64,000 nucleotides of DNA from Pinus tabuliformis (lineage: Eukaryota > Streptophyta > Pinopsida > Pinales > Pinaceae): contig CM062816.1 of the NCBI GenBank assembly GCA_031772625.1, forward strand, positions 1,670,391,058 to 1,670,455,057, in the 5' to 3' direction. The translations under genes were made by a program, and so were the position numbers. Shown in pieces: positions 36,026 through 48,640 of the stretch (within the stretch, counting starts at the first letter, position 1; every line of letters starts with the position of its first letter). The notes under the pieces were generated by a model, which was not told the origin of the DNA, searched no databases, and saw only the letters and a list, made by a program, of their open reading frames with translations.

Positions 36026-37986
36026 GCAACTTATTATTTATGTATCTCAGATAACGAAAGCTACAAGAACACTTGGAGCAAAAAGAACAGAAAGTTCTGA
36101 TCAAGTATCTCAATCAACGACTGGTGATGAAATCGAATAAAGTACTCGAGCCAAGCATTTGTAGAAAATAGAAAGTAAAACTTGCGGACTGGAAAATGTG
36201 AGGGTGACCATATGGAACTTATAGTGTTCATCTATCCAACCTACTATTTTCTTCCGCGTTTCACGTAAGTGAGAAAGCCCTACAACTCTTCCGCGATTGA
36301 AGTTGAGTGAGAAATCCAAGATTCGTGTCCACAAAGGTTGTGTTTTCTTGCTTTTCATAAAATTTGTGTGAAGCAACATTATCTCGAAGGGAATAAATTA
36401 GAATTTTAGTTTTTGAGAACTCTTTGAGTTTGTGATTCTATGTATTGGTTCTAGTGTTTTTGGTTCCATGTATGGGCAATGGAATTCCATGTATCGTGGT
36501 AAGTTGTTGGGTTATAGCTTTATTTTTAATTTTTTAAAATTATTTATTTTTATCATTATATTTAATAAGTGGTTGGGTTATTGTTTTTTAAATTTTAAAT
36601 TTTAAAAATGATTTATTTTTATAATTATATTTAATAACATTGGGTTATAATTTATATAATGTTTATATGTAGTTGGGTTTATGGGAATGTAAGATATAAT
36701 TAGTATTTGCAATTAGATGTTGGCATTAAAAGTGGTAATGGGTTCAACAAAAATGTGCACCTGCAAGAATGTGCATGTGTTTTTAATTGGCCAACATTGG
36801 AACCCCCTAAATTGCTAGCTCAAATGCCACATCAACACATAGAAGTAGCCACACCTTCCTAAGAATATGTGCATGTCCCTGGGAATGTGCATGTGTTCCC
36901 ATCGGGGTGATTTTTAAGGGCCCACATGCCCATTTCGTCCCCAATAGAAAACAAAATCACTGTGTAGTGTGGTTTTGAGGTTGATTGAGGAAATTTAGGG
37001 TGATTAAGAGGGGGAACTAAGGAAATCACTCACCAAGTCTACAAATTTGAATTTTTTTTTTTTTTTTTCAAAATTTGTAAATAATTGGAATAAAAAATAT
37101 AAAGTTATCTAAAAGATGCATGCAACCAATCCACATGTGTGAATACTAAGGAACCCAACTACATGGATGAATGTGCAAGATACCAAGTAGATGAAATGCT
37201 CCACAAGAAATGAAATAATGATCACCCTAAAATAGTAAAAGGGCAATGTTTGACAAGACAAATCCAAGGAGTCAATGGAGAATTCTGGTTCTAACCATGC
37301 CAAACTCTATGGAATAATAAAATATACACATTCATGAATGACAATAAGTGTCTCCACAAGTTTACCCTACAAGGATATGCAAAATATAGTAAGATGACTA
37401 AATAAATGGATGTTATGTGACACATTTGTTACCCTTTATGTATGCATAACATCTTGCAATAAAGGCATACAGAACCACCTCAAATAAAATAATACATCAT
37501 CTAAGTCAAACAGGTCACGATGCTCTACAATGAATATTAATATATGACAACTATATTTGAAATATTCATGCATTCAGTCATTTTAGTCCCCCATTGCAAC
37601 CCTATGGAGGATCCCCATGGAGAACAATAACACCATCTTGCAAGGTAGAAGAGGAGAATTTATAGAGGAAATCTAATCTATTTTCTTCACAAATTGTTTG
37701 GTCTCATGACTTACAAATTTGATCATTTTTTAGGTTAAGATCACAAATAATTTAAATGATAACATTCCCATAGAGAAGGAGCTAGAGGGAGAGGTTAAGC
37801 TACTACATCTTCCAACTATCACCATGGGAGTTCTTGTATAGAAACATAACTAGAAGCCATAACACCTATTTAGATCATTGATGTGTATGTGTTGAGTATG
37901 ATCCTCTACCTATAGCACTACTCTTGATATATTTAAAGTAAGGAGACTTATCAAAATAGAAACATCTAGTAGTATGGCCATGAAAT
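36026..37986. other. Upstream and intergenic DNA
   Basis: 36026-36400 may be leader or promoter of the possible gene at 35149-36025. An ~85-base AT-rich duplication lies at about 36525-36650. A T16-like run is at about 37054-37069. No other gene is recognised. Confidence 0.4.
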
Positions 37987-38680
37987 TGTAATGTCCCCCG
38001 ACCCATTGTTGGCTTAATCTAGCTTGCTACTAAGGCCCAATTCCATGCTATTTACCTATGCCAAATTGTATTCTGAAAAATTACCCATTTTAGGAAATTC
38101 CCACCTAGTGAAATGCATAATATTATTTATGTTAAATACAATACACATGCGCATGCATATTCTAGCATGATTCTTGAATTTAAAATTTAGTTACATTTCA
38201 CTAAAATATATAATTATTGCAGCTGAAATAAACACAAAAAGAAAATTCTTATCTTTAACTTGTGCCAAACTGATCGCAAACCTTCAACGTTCCACCCATT
38301 CATAGAGAACATTGTTAATATTCTCTTAACGATGGCCCACTGCCAAGATGGGGCTTTGACTCCTTGGCATTAGCTCACCCAAATCTTGGTACATGCTTAA
38401 TATTGACAACTGGTCAATGTGCTAAAACCAAAAACTTCCAACCAATAGACTCACATACCCCGTCAACCCCTATTTCATTTGGTTAAGGATTTTTAAAAGT
38501 CCTATGGTTCTAGGAGTTTAATTTTCCTCACAAGTCTTCTAAGTACCCTTACAAGCCCTCACATAGCCAGGGTACCAAACTTGAAAACCTCCAATTATTA
38601 GGCTCACATTCCCCATCATTCTGCACACCTTTTTCTATACTTGCAGTACCTTGAGTTGTGCCACCACCTTCCAAGGTGCC
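37987..38680 (-). repeat. Element 8 3' LTR, distal part
   Basis: Left boundary TGTAATGTCCCCCG on the plus strand. Ends at element 5, whose target duplication GTGCC is at 38676-38680. Confidence 0.6.
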
Positions 38681-39011
38681 TGTTGGGTCCCTATAATACT
38701 AGTGATTACCCCATTACTATTGTAGTTATACCCCTTATTTATATTGTTGTGCCCCCATTGCCCCCATATTGTTATTAATGTGCCCATAGAATCCCTCTAT
38801 TGTTATTTTTGTGGCTTTATATTTTATTGTTAGGTCGGGTGGATTATATTGTGACTCCTTAGACTCCTATATATAGAAAGGAGGTTTTTTCATTTGTATC
38901 ATCCAAGAATTGTTCATTTATGTAATGTAAAGGAGGTTGCCCCCTCGAAGAGGCTGAATTCTAAGGCGTTGATCTATCTTTTCTATCTTTTCTTGAGCTG
39001 GTTTCATAACA
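38681..39011 (+). repeat. Element 5 5' LTR
   Basis: TGTTGGGTCCC to CATAACA, 331 bases, TATATATA box at 38868-38875. Position of the TATA box leaves about 190 bases of U3. Confidence 0.95.
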
Positions 39012-39013
39012 TT

Positions 39014-39030
39014 TGGTATCAGAGCTTTGG
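39014..39030 (+). other. Element 5 primer-binding site (tRNA-iMet)
   Basis: TGGTATCAGAGCTTTGG follows the 5' LTR by two bases. Confidence 0.9.
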
Positions 39031-39679
39031 ATTCTAGGGTTTCGCTGCTCGAAACAGGTCATCGTGGCATTTTCGCTATAACGTTTTTTCTGTGACGTTT
39101 CAGAAGTCGCAAAAAAAAACCCATTTGAGAAGAAATCGCGCTGAACCTTGGTTCTGAATTTAAGAGCTTTTCACGTGATATTTTTGGAGATATGATCTGA
39201 GGAAGTTGGTCTTTTTGTAGACTCCTGAATTACACTCAAAACAGGTGACTTGGGGAAAATCGTCATAACTTTCTTTCTGAGCATCGGATTGAAATTTCGT
39301 AAGAAGGTACGGAAAGAGGACGGACTGTAGTTTTCTTTTATATATTTTTCAGAGTCAAAGGTTGAAACAGTGACACGTGGCACTTCATACAAGTTCGCTC
39401 TACTGAACTAGTCTATAATCAGGTCACTGCGGGAGATTGTGCATAACTCTTTCTTGGAGAATCCAATTTGGATCAGACTAGTGGCATCAGAAAGAGGACA
39501 TAGAAGGCTACTACAAATCACAATTTCAGAACTGGGTGATTCGAAATTATAGAGATACATCAGATTCAATATCAGGCTTCTACAAAGTAGAAAAAGGTGT
39601 GTAGTTTTTTAAAAAAATTTGCATAAGGTTGGTTTGAAGGAATTCAAAGGGCATAGTAAAGCATTATTATCGGTAACTG
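39031..39679 (+). other. Element 5 untranslated leader
   Basis: About 650 bases between primer site and gag start. No coding is seen; homologous leaders lie at 30800-31448 (element 4) and 63781-64000 (element 6, partial). Confidence 0.7.
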
Positions 39680-42600
39680 ATGCCCCGAGGAAAGAAAATG
39701 CAAACACCTAGTAAGGAACCTGAAAGCTCTAGCATGACTCATGAAGAAGAGGAAGAAATGCTACATGATATATCAAAATTACAAGAACAAGTGCAACAAA
39801 TGTCACGGTCACAAAAGCTAACAGATGCTAAGATAAATGGCATGGAATCTAAGATAAAGGGCATGGAAGCTAAGATGGATGATCTGAAGACAGATTTGAG
39901 GACAGATTTGAAGACAGACATGGCAGATTTGAAGACAGATTTGACAAATTTTCTATAAGAAATACTTACTAATGGTGAAAAGGTTGTAAAGGAAACTCAT
40001 GATGTGAACAAAAGAAATGTTAATCATGATTCCATAGACTCTAATGTTGGATCGAAGACCCACCATATTCCAAAAATCGATATGAGGAAGTTTGATGGCA
40101 AGGATCTCGCCACATGGATATTACAGATGGAGCAGTTCTTCGATCTCAATAATGTGCAAAACACACAAAAGGTACGTATGACAACTTTATATTTGGAACC
40201 AAATCAGTTTGTATGGTATCAATGGCTTTGCTCTCGTAAACAATTTATCACTTGGGCAATTTTTACGGAAGAATTGATAGCACATTATGAGGATACAAAA
40301 AGAAACACTTTTTTTAGCCAATGGATAAGTCTCAAACAAAAGGGTTCAATAATGGAGCACATTGAGGAGTTCCAAAAATTGAACATAAGGGTAAAAGATA
40401 TTCCAGAGCAGCATAGGATTGATGTGTTCATAGGGTCTTTAAAAGATAATATCCAACATGATGTTCGACTTTGGGAACCTGATTCATTAGAGAAGGCATT
40501 CAGGTTAGCAAGAAAAATGGAAAGCAAAATTATGGCAACCAGGAAGCATACCACTCACAACTATAAAGACGGAAGTGTTGTTGCCCCTAGTCTTCCACAA
40601 CCTATAAGGTTGACACCACAACAATTGGAAGAAAAAAGAGCAAAAGGGCTTTGTTATAGTTGTGATAGCAAATACACTAAAGGTCATAAGTGTGCTGAGA
40701 AGAAATTATTCTACATAGATTGTGAAGAGGAAGAAGAAAAGGAGCAAGAAAGGTCAAAAGAACAGGATATGCTCCAGGAACAAAGCCTAGATGAAGAACA
40801 AATAAATCCAACCATATCTTGTAATGCATTGGCAGGAATTACCACTCCTCAAACCATCAAGATAGAAGGAAAAATCAAGAAGAAAAAGGTGATAGTGTTG
40901 ATTGATTCAGGAAGCACCCACAATTTTATTCATTGTAGGGTAGCAAAAGAATTGAATTGCTTCCTATATCCAGCACCAGAGTGTCAAGTGATGATTGCAA
41001 ATGGAGGAACAATAAATTGCTCTGGAAAGTGCCATAATATCAAGCTATCCATGGGAGAATATGTATTGACTAGCCCAATGCTTTCCATTCCAATGGGAGG
41101 TGCTGATGTTGTACTAGGAGTCCAATGGCTACAATCCTTGGGTACAATAGCTTTTAATTTTCAAGAACTTTTCATCAAATTTTCTATGGAAGGAAAGGAA
41201 GTTAATTAAGGGGTATTGCAGGGAAACCAGGAAAGATAATCAGCTCTAATGGTATGACAAAGCTTCTAAAAAAGGAGCAAAGGGGTGTAATTGCACAATT
41301 ATGTTCGCTAGATGTTTCCACATTAGAATCATCTATTTCTCCAGATCTCCAAAAAGTCCTGGAAAATCATTCCAAGGTATTTGAGACTCCCAAAGGTCTC
41401 CCACCTATGCGTGATCATGATCATGCTATTCATCTGATTCCAGGAAGTGTTCCTCCAAACATCAAGCCGTACAGATATCCCTATGTCCAAAAAAGTGAAA
41501 TTGAACGTATGGTTGCAGAAATGCTAGAGGCTGGTATAATTCAATCGAGTCAAAGTTCTTTCTCTGCTCCAGTAGTATTGGTGCACAAGAAGGATGGATC
41601 ATGGCGCATGTGTCCGGATTATAGGGAGCTCAACAAGCTCACTATTAAAGATAAGTTCCCCATTCTTGTCATTGATGAATTACTAGATGAATTGCATGGA
41701 TCAATTTACTTCACCAAGTTGGATCTTCGTTCAAGATATCATCAAATCAGAATGAAGATTGAAGACATTCCGAAAACGGCATTTAGAACTCATGAGGGTC
41801 ATTATGAATTTTTGGTCATGCCTTTTGGCCTTACCAATGCACCTTCAACATTTCAAGGTTTGATGAATTCAATTTTCAAACCATTCCTTAGAAAATTTGT
41901 GTTAGTATTTTTTGATGATATACTTATCTACAGCAAGTCTTGGAAGGATCATGTTGAACATGTTGACAGGGTGCTACAACTATTGGAGGAGAAACAATTA
42001 TATGCCAAAAGATCAAAATGTTTCTTTGGAGTCCAGGAGGTGGAATATTTGGGTCATATTGTATCTCATGAAGGAGTTAAGGTAGACCCTACAAAATTAA
42101 AGCCATTAAGGAATGGAAAATCCCCACATCCATAAAGCATTTGTGCGGATTTCTTGGGTTGACAGGGTATTATCGCAAGTTTGTTAAGAATTATGGGAGA
42201 ATAGCAGCACCTCTAACGACATTATTGAAGAAAGATGCATTTTCATGGACTCCGGAAGCAACAAAGGCCTTTGAACATCTTAAAGAGGCAATGTGCCAAG
42301 CACCGGTCTTAGCTACACCGGACTTCACAAAAACCTTTATTGTGGAATGTGATGCTTCAGGAAATGGAATTGGTGCTGTTCTAATGCAAGATGAAAGACC
42401 CATTGCTTTTGAAAGTCGTCCAATCAAGGGAAAGTTTCTAAGCAAAGCTATTTATGAGAAGGAAATGTTGGCAATACTCCATGCACTTAAGAAATGGCGA
42501 CCCTAACTAATGGGAAGACACTTCAAGGTAAAAACGGATCATGATAGCCTTAAATACTTTTTAGAACAAAGATTATCCTCTGAAGAGCAAAAAAAGTGGG

Positions 42601-44163
42601 TCACAAAGATGTTGGGTTATGACTTTGAAATCATCTACAAAAAAGGGAAGCAAAATGTGGTGGCAGATGCACTCTCAAGGAAGGATGAGGATGTGGAAGC
42701 ATTGTTGTGCGCTATTTCTATCATCCAACCAGATTGGATAAATGAAGCAAGGGAGGAATGGAAGAATGACGAAGAAGTATGGGCACTTATTCGAAAGCTA
42801 CAACAAGATTCCAGTACATCTAATACATTTAGCTGGAAAAATGATTCGTTATGGTACAAAGATCGCTTATACCTCTGTAAGAATTCCCAGCTAAAACAAA
42901 AGATTCTTATGGAATTGCACACTTCTCCCTTAGGAGGGCACTCAGGATTTTTAAAAACTTACCACAGGGTTAAGAAGGATTTTTTTTGGGATGGCCTTAA
43001 ATCAGATATTCAAAAGTTTGTGGCAGAATGTTTGGTTTGCCAACAAAATAAAGTTGAAACAATTAAGACACCGGGTCTATTACAACCTTTATCCATTCCA
43101 AGCCAACATTGGGAGGAGGTATCAATGGATTTTATCACAAGTTTACCCAAGTTTGAGGGAAAGAGTGTCATCATGGTGGTAGTTGACAGACTTACCAAGT
43201 ATGCACACTTTTGTGCATTATCACATCCAATTAAAGCCAGTACAGTTTCTACTGCATTTATGGAAACAATTCAAAAGCTACATGGAAACCCAAAGATTAT
43301 TGTAAGTGACAGAGATCCCATTTTCACTGGAAATTTTTGGACAGAATTATTTTCTTTTCTTGGTACTCAGTTAGCTCATAGCTCATCTTATCATCCTCAA
43401 TCTGATGGGCAAACTGAGATAGTAAACAAATGTTTGGAAGGATATCTTCGTTGCTTTGTATCTAATAAACAGACACAATGGGTCAAATGCTTGCCTCTGG
43501 CTGAATGGTGGTATAACACTTCCTTTCATACAGCAACAAAAATGACCCCATTTATGGCACTTTATGGGTATCAACCACCATCCATCACATCATATTTAAG
43601 GGAAAATTCTAAGGTTCAGGCAATGGAACATCACATCGAACATCAACAACAAGTCCTCCAACTCTTAAAGGATAACCTCGTGTTGGCACAGAATAGAATG
43701 AAACAACAGGCAGATCAACATCGCAGTGAAAGAAGTTTTGATGTAGGTGATTGGGTATTCCTACGGCTACAAACATATAAGAAAATGTCCCTCAAGCAAG
43801 CTAAGAAGGATAATAAATTATCATCAAAGTATTATGGTCCATACAAGGTGTTGCAAAAGATTGGTACTATGGCATACAAATTGGAGCTTCCTGCAGCTTC
43901 TCGATTGCACCCAGTTTTCCATGTTTCATGCTTAAAGAAGGTTATAGGCGACGAGCTCCCAGTTCAAACAATATTGCCAGAACTTGACGAGGAAGGAAAA
44001 ATTATATTGGAACCAGAAGCAGTTATAGAAACAAGAACTCGACAACTACGAAATCGATCAATTTCAGAGTACCTTATCAAGTGGAAGAACTTATCCGCTG
44101 AAGATTCGACATGGGAGGATGAGAATTTTATGCAAAAGTATCCAGAACTACTCAAGCATTGAG
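39680..44163 (+). pseudogene. Element 5 gag-pol
   Basis: Gag begins MPRGKKMQTPSKEPESSSM, followed by an acidic patch and a coiled coil of heptad units (39823-39957). Then Gag core (RKFDGKDLATWILQMEQFFD, near 40086), zinc knuckle CYSCDSKYTKGHKC (40652-40693), aspartic protease IDSGSTHNF (near 40904), reverse transcriptase (about 41450-42130) with [13 protein letters not shown] and FFDDILIYS, RNase H (about 42330-42720) with DASGNGIGAVL, and integrase. Integrase has its HHCC region (about 42915-43050), a catalytic core with VVVDRLTKYAHF, SDRDPIFTGNFW and HPQSDGQTEIVNK, and a chromodomain at the end (EYLIKWKNLSAEDSTWED, about 44070-44125). The family makes one polyprotein cut by the protease. 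About four breaks are present; otherwise every domain is recognisable. Confidence 0.9.
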
Positions 44164-44177
44164 GACAACACTTTTTT

Positions 44178-44191
44178 GAAGGAGAGGGGCA
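44178..44191 (+). other. Element 5 polypurine tract
   Basis: GAAGGAGAGGGGCA directly before the 3' LTR; it would prime plus-strand synthesis. Confidence 0.8.
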
Positions 44192-44523
44192 TGTTGGGTC
44201 CCTATAATACTAGTGATTACCCCATTACTATTGTAGTTATACCCCTTATTTATATTGTTGTGCCCCCATTGCCCCCATATTGTTATTAATGTGCCCATAG
44301 AATCCCTCTATTGTTATTTTTGTGGCTTTATATTATTATTGTTAGGTCAGGTGGATTATATTGTGACTCCTTAGACTCCTATATATAGAAAGGACGTTTT
44401 GTCATTTGTATCATCCAAGAATTGTTCATTTATGTAATGTAAAGGAGGTTGCCCCCTCGAAGAGGCTGAATTCTAAGGCGTTGATCTATCTTTTCTATCT
44501 TTTCTTGAGCTGGTTTCATAACA
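44192..44523 (+). repeat. Element 5 3' LTR
   Basis: 332 bases, nearly identical to the 5' LTR, TATA box at 44380-44387. Confidence 0.95.
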
Positions 44524-44528
44524 GTGCC

Positions 44529-45129
44529 TTACTCAACTAGATAGGAATTTTGTAAAGTCTTGGGACTTATAGGAGTTGCATTTCCCTCACAATTTTTCCA
44601 AGTACCCTTATAAGATCTCATTCCACAACTGTCTCCATGATTCCATGGTTGACCAAATCCATTCCTTTGCAAGAATGGATGAATATTCCCCTTCACAATG
44701 CCAAAATGTTTGTTTTTATATGCGTGCCCTTTTTCTTCCAATTGACATTCATCCAAGCCACATAATGAACCTTGGTTATATGCATGTGTCATTTTTTTAA
44801 TGATTAATAAATCATATTAGCCCCTTTTAATCACCCATGGAATCTCATCCACACTAATTGTTTACATCTTCTCGGTCTCAACCATTATATTTTTATTAAC
44901 ATGCATGTTTTATCATAATTATATTTCCAATCGTTGTAACCAAAAAACATACATTGATATAAAGAATTTGCATACGGGAATACTAGTCCCAAAACACTAA
45001 TACACACAGGCACAATGGCCTTCAAAAGAAAGCCTAGGATCACCAACCTATTTGACATGTTCTCACTCACAAGCCTTGTATCACATATACAATTTATTCA
45101 CATTTTAGGGGTTGAGCAGGGGTGTTGCA
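44529..45129 (-). repeat. Element 8 3' LTR, proximal part
   Basis: Begins (minus strand) TGCAACACCCC at 45129 after a purine tract. It runs to the element 5 insertion site; the sequence continues across that site at 38675. Confidence 0.6.
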
Positions 45130-45249
45130 TTCCCCTCCCCCTTATTTAGGCATTGTCCTTAGTGTCATATATATACAAATATATACAACAGGTTTATCCA
45201 AAAAGATGAGGGTATTATTCCATCATTACATCCTCATGCTCCCGTGCAA

Positions 45250-47110
45250 CATCTTTAGGACTGAAATGGGTCCATTGCACCTTTACTAAGGCAATGAATT
45301 GATTCTGGATCACATTCACTTTCTCATCCAAAGTACACATTGGTTAGATCTGGAACTCTCCCTTAGGCTCCACCTAGACCATATTCCAATCAATCACATG
45401 GTAAGCACCAGGAATATACTTATTAAGTAATGAAACATGAAAAAGATTATGAAAGTGCATAGATGTTAACAGTGCAATCGATATGCCACTGGATAAATAC
45501 GCTCAAGGATTTCAAATGGTCCACATTATCTAAAAACAAACTTTGCACAACTTCCCAACCTCAAGGAACTTTTCCTTTCCTTCACTCTTAAGAAGACGCG
45601 GTCACCAATTTTGAATTCCTTGTTTGGCATGTTCTTATCTACATAATTTTTCAGTTTATCCTGGGTAGCCTTCAATTTTTTTAATTTTTTTTTTAATTCA
45701 TATTACTTTCTCTTTCATTTCCCAGAAAAATTATGGCCCAACAATAGCCCTACCAACTAGACTATCCCAACTCACTGGTTTGTTGCATCTCCTTCCATAC
45801 AAGGCTTTAAATGGGATCTCATCTTCAATGATTCTTAGTACCCATTATTATAAGAAAACTCCAGCAAGTGAAAATATTCTCCTATTTCGATGGTTTGTCC
45901 ATCACGTACATCTCTAACATGTTCGTTGTGCTAAAATTTTAATTATTTCTAAATAACTTAAATAAACTTGTCCAAAAATTGAATGTGAACTTGGGATCTT
46001 TGTCTGAAAAAAATACCATGGGTGCACCATGCAACTTGGAAATTTTCCTCATATAAATTTCAGCAACATTAGCTACCTTGTGTGTTGACTTAATTGGAAT
46101 AAAGTGGGTAGCCATGGTGACTTTATCCACCAAAACCATTACGAAATCATGTTGCTTCACTTTTTTGGGAAAATTTGTAATTAAATCAATGGAAAAAATT
46201 TCCCATTTCCACTGAAGAATAGGTATTGGCTATAGAAACCTTGATGGGTATCTATGTTATGTTTTAACTATTTGGCATTCCAAGAACTTGGCTATATGAT
46301 CAACCACTTTGTTCTTCATACCTAACCAAAAGTGTTGTTTCATGATTGTTAAGATTGTATTTTCGTAGCCTTGATGTCCAACATAAGCTACCATGTGCAT
46401 CTCACTTAGCAATACAATTTTAAACACCTGATAATTCGACACATAAATCCTACCTTTATACAATAGGAATTCATCTTCTTCTATTTCTCAATCCTTGTAC
46501 CAGGGCTTCATTTTACCTTGTTATAGGCCCTTCTTTTTATTTCCATGTATTGTTCATATGAATTTTTAACCTTTAGGATTATAATTTTTACATCATATTT
46601 ACATGTGCTTATGGTTGTAACATGCATTGCATGCGCCCTTCTACTAAGAGCATCAATTAATTTATTTTCCTTACCCTTTATGTACTTAAATTCAAAGTTA
46701 TAATCAACAAAAATCTCTAGCCATCTAAATTTTTTCCATTTAAATGTGGCAATCCAAACAAATTATTTAACCCACTATGGTCAATTCTTAATTGAAACCT
46801 CTTTCCCACGAGGTAATGCCTCCAAATATTAAAGGCATGTATAATGGCTTCTAGCTACATATCATGAGTGGCATAGTTCTTTACATGATCTTTTAGCTTC
46901 CTAGATTCATAACATACCACATGCCCATTTTGCATGAGAACTCCTCCAAGTCCTTCCTTACATGCATATGTGCACACAAGGAAGTATTCTTTTGGATCAA
47001 CTATTTTCAACATAGGTGCACTTGTTAACAACCTTTTTAAGTTTTAAAAGGCCTCCTAACAGTTGTGGAGCCAATCAAATTTCATGTCTTTCTTTTACAA
47101 GGAAGTAATA
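45250..47110 (-). pseudogene. Element 8 pol relic (RNase H, integrase)
   Basis: On the minus strand: RT/RNase H traces (about 47110-46620), an integrase zinc-binding region (HQGYENTILTIMKQHFWLGM, about 46370-46310), part of the integrase core (MVLVDKVTMATHFIPI and HGAPMVFFSDKDPKF, about 46150-45990), and a C-terminal integrase stretch (about 45650-45400). It differs clearly from elements 4-6, so it is another Ty3/gypsy lineage. Many breaks. Confidence 0.7.
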
Positions 47111-47690
47111 GGATGGGATATCCTCAAAAACCACCCAATAAATCTTCTATAATATCTTACTTACCTTTTGTCGCATTTTCTTGCACCCATTACCTAGTGA
47201 AAATGCTTTCAGTTTTTCAAATTTTGTTCCTGGCTACACTTTTGAGAATATGCACATTTTTATAAAAAAATTAAAATAATTTTTGGCCTTTATAGGTCTA
47301 ATGTGCTTTCAACCTGCTAAAGTTTAATTGTAGAGGTTTTAAGTGATCTTATTATAAATATTGGGTCTAATCTCGACCCAATATCTAAGTTTGAATAATC
47401 ACATTTTCCACTAAGGGTCGAAAGTCCAAGGAACAAGCAGTTACCAAGTCATAAGCAAACACACACAACATGCCATGCCAAACAAGGAGCATAAAGAGTT
47501 CACAACACATCAATGGGAATTGTGTGAATTACATGTTGTTCAGTGATAGTAAACAACATTAAAGCCTCGTAACATTGAGGGAGCCCTCTCTAGTTCAACG
47601 GCCAACTTGAGCCTTGGTTGAGTTGGTTTATTGGTGGAGTTTCTCAAGTTTGCAAGTTACAAGTTTTAAGATTGAAGTTGCAGATTACAT
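47111..47690. other. Unassigned spacer
   Basis: No gene or boundary recognised. A GGGTCTAATCTCGACCCAAT hairpin-like word lies near 47370. Confidence 0.4.
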
Positions 47691-47859
47691 GGTTAGAGGG
47701 AAATACAAAGGTAATTATTGAAACTTAATTTCAATGATATGATTCCATAACCTAATGGATAACATACTATTGCTGATTTCCCTTTTCTTTCAAAAAGACT
47801 AGCTAGAGTTTTATTTGTTTTAGCATATAAAGAACTCAAAGGGTTCATGGAAACTACAC

Positions 47860-48640
47860 TGTCAAAAAAAAAATCATAGCTCAAAGAATTAATTGGATTT
47901 AATAATCAACTCAGATACGAGAATGTGTTAGAAGAAGAAAATGTTGTTATAGATTCTTATGAAAATAAAGAAACTCTTCAATGATTGACACCTTTAGAAA
48001 TCACAAAATCAGGAAGCATAGAGAATCAATCTGTTCTTTCTACAGTACATTCATCTTATCATGATAAACTACAATATCACTCAACAGTATTTTCTTTGCA
48101 ATAAAATGTTTATGAGAAGCCTTATCAAAACAATGAGCTAGTGCATGATAGTTATGAATTAGTACTTGAGGGAAATAGTGAAGAAGAAAGGATTTCCTAG
48201 ATTCTTTTGAAAACAAGGATGACATTCAATAATTTGCACCTCTTGAAGTACCAAATTCAGAATTTTCAAATAGTCAAGTTGACATTCCTACTAAAAAACA
48301 CAAAGGATTGCCTCTTGACATCTTTTCTTATATGCATGATGTGATTGTTCCTTTTGAATTTTTTCAAAAGCATAAAAATGTTTTCATTAATAGGGATGAT
48401 AAGAAATATAAACCAACTAATCCAATTTGTTTTTAGAATGATTTTGAATTTGGAAACAAACATTTGAATGTGAAGACAACCTTTTTATTTTTGATGTTCT
48501 AAAAAGGTAATTGTTCACACTCTCAAATACCCTTTTCAAAGTTGTTTCAAACATATGTTTTCGAAAAGATGAAATTCAGATGCAATCAAATAGCCATGTC
48601 CTCTAATGGTTACACTAAATTTTGGAAATTACTTGAATCA
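47860..48640 (+). pseudogene. Unrecognised coding-like relic
   Basis: Plus-strand frames carry peptide-like stretches rich in Glu, Asn and Ser. One motif appears twice: near 47930-48010 as DSYENKETL followed by TPLEITKS, and near 48200-48255 as DSFENKDDI followed by APLEVPNS. A further stretch reads KHKGLPLDIFSYMHDVIVPF (about 48298-48357). I do not recognise the family. The position between Ty3/gypsy remains suggests a retroelement accessory or polyprotein part, but that is inference. It is broken. Confidence 0.3.

Larger units (their letters stand above)
38681..44523 (+). mobile_element. Element 5: chromovirus (Ty3/gypsy), full length and young
   Basis: LTRs 38681-39011 and 44192-44523, perfect target-site duplication GTGCC (38676-38680 and 44524-44528). 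The LTRs differ by about three substitutions and one small length change over ~331 bases, about 1%, so it is the youngest insertion here. All pol domains and a chromodomain are present in order. It looks close to whole, with about four breaks in coding sequence. The ~5.84 kb size and ~330-base LTRs would suit a Reina-like chromovirus, but the clade is inference. Confidence 0.95.
37987..47110 (-). mobile_element. Element 8: decayed Ty3/gypsy element, 3' LTR split by element 5
   Basis: Minus-strand pol fragments (47110-45250) are followed by a purine tract (plus strand TTCCCCTCCCCCTT, about 45131-45144) and an LTR that starts TGCAACACCCC at 45129. That LTR resumes on the far side of element 5 and ends at 37987 (GGGACATTACA), giving about 1.3 kb without the insertion. 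Gag, protease and most RT are missing, and no 5' LTR was found, so it is truncated near 47.1-47.2 kb. It is broken in many places and predates element 5. Confidence 0.65.

Noticed and set aside
42191-42445. Repeated antisense frames opposite RT and RNase H (also 28003-28257 and 60968-61222)
   Set aside because: They are shadows of the pol coding strand, recurring because the elements are homologous.
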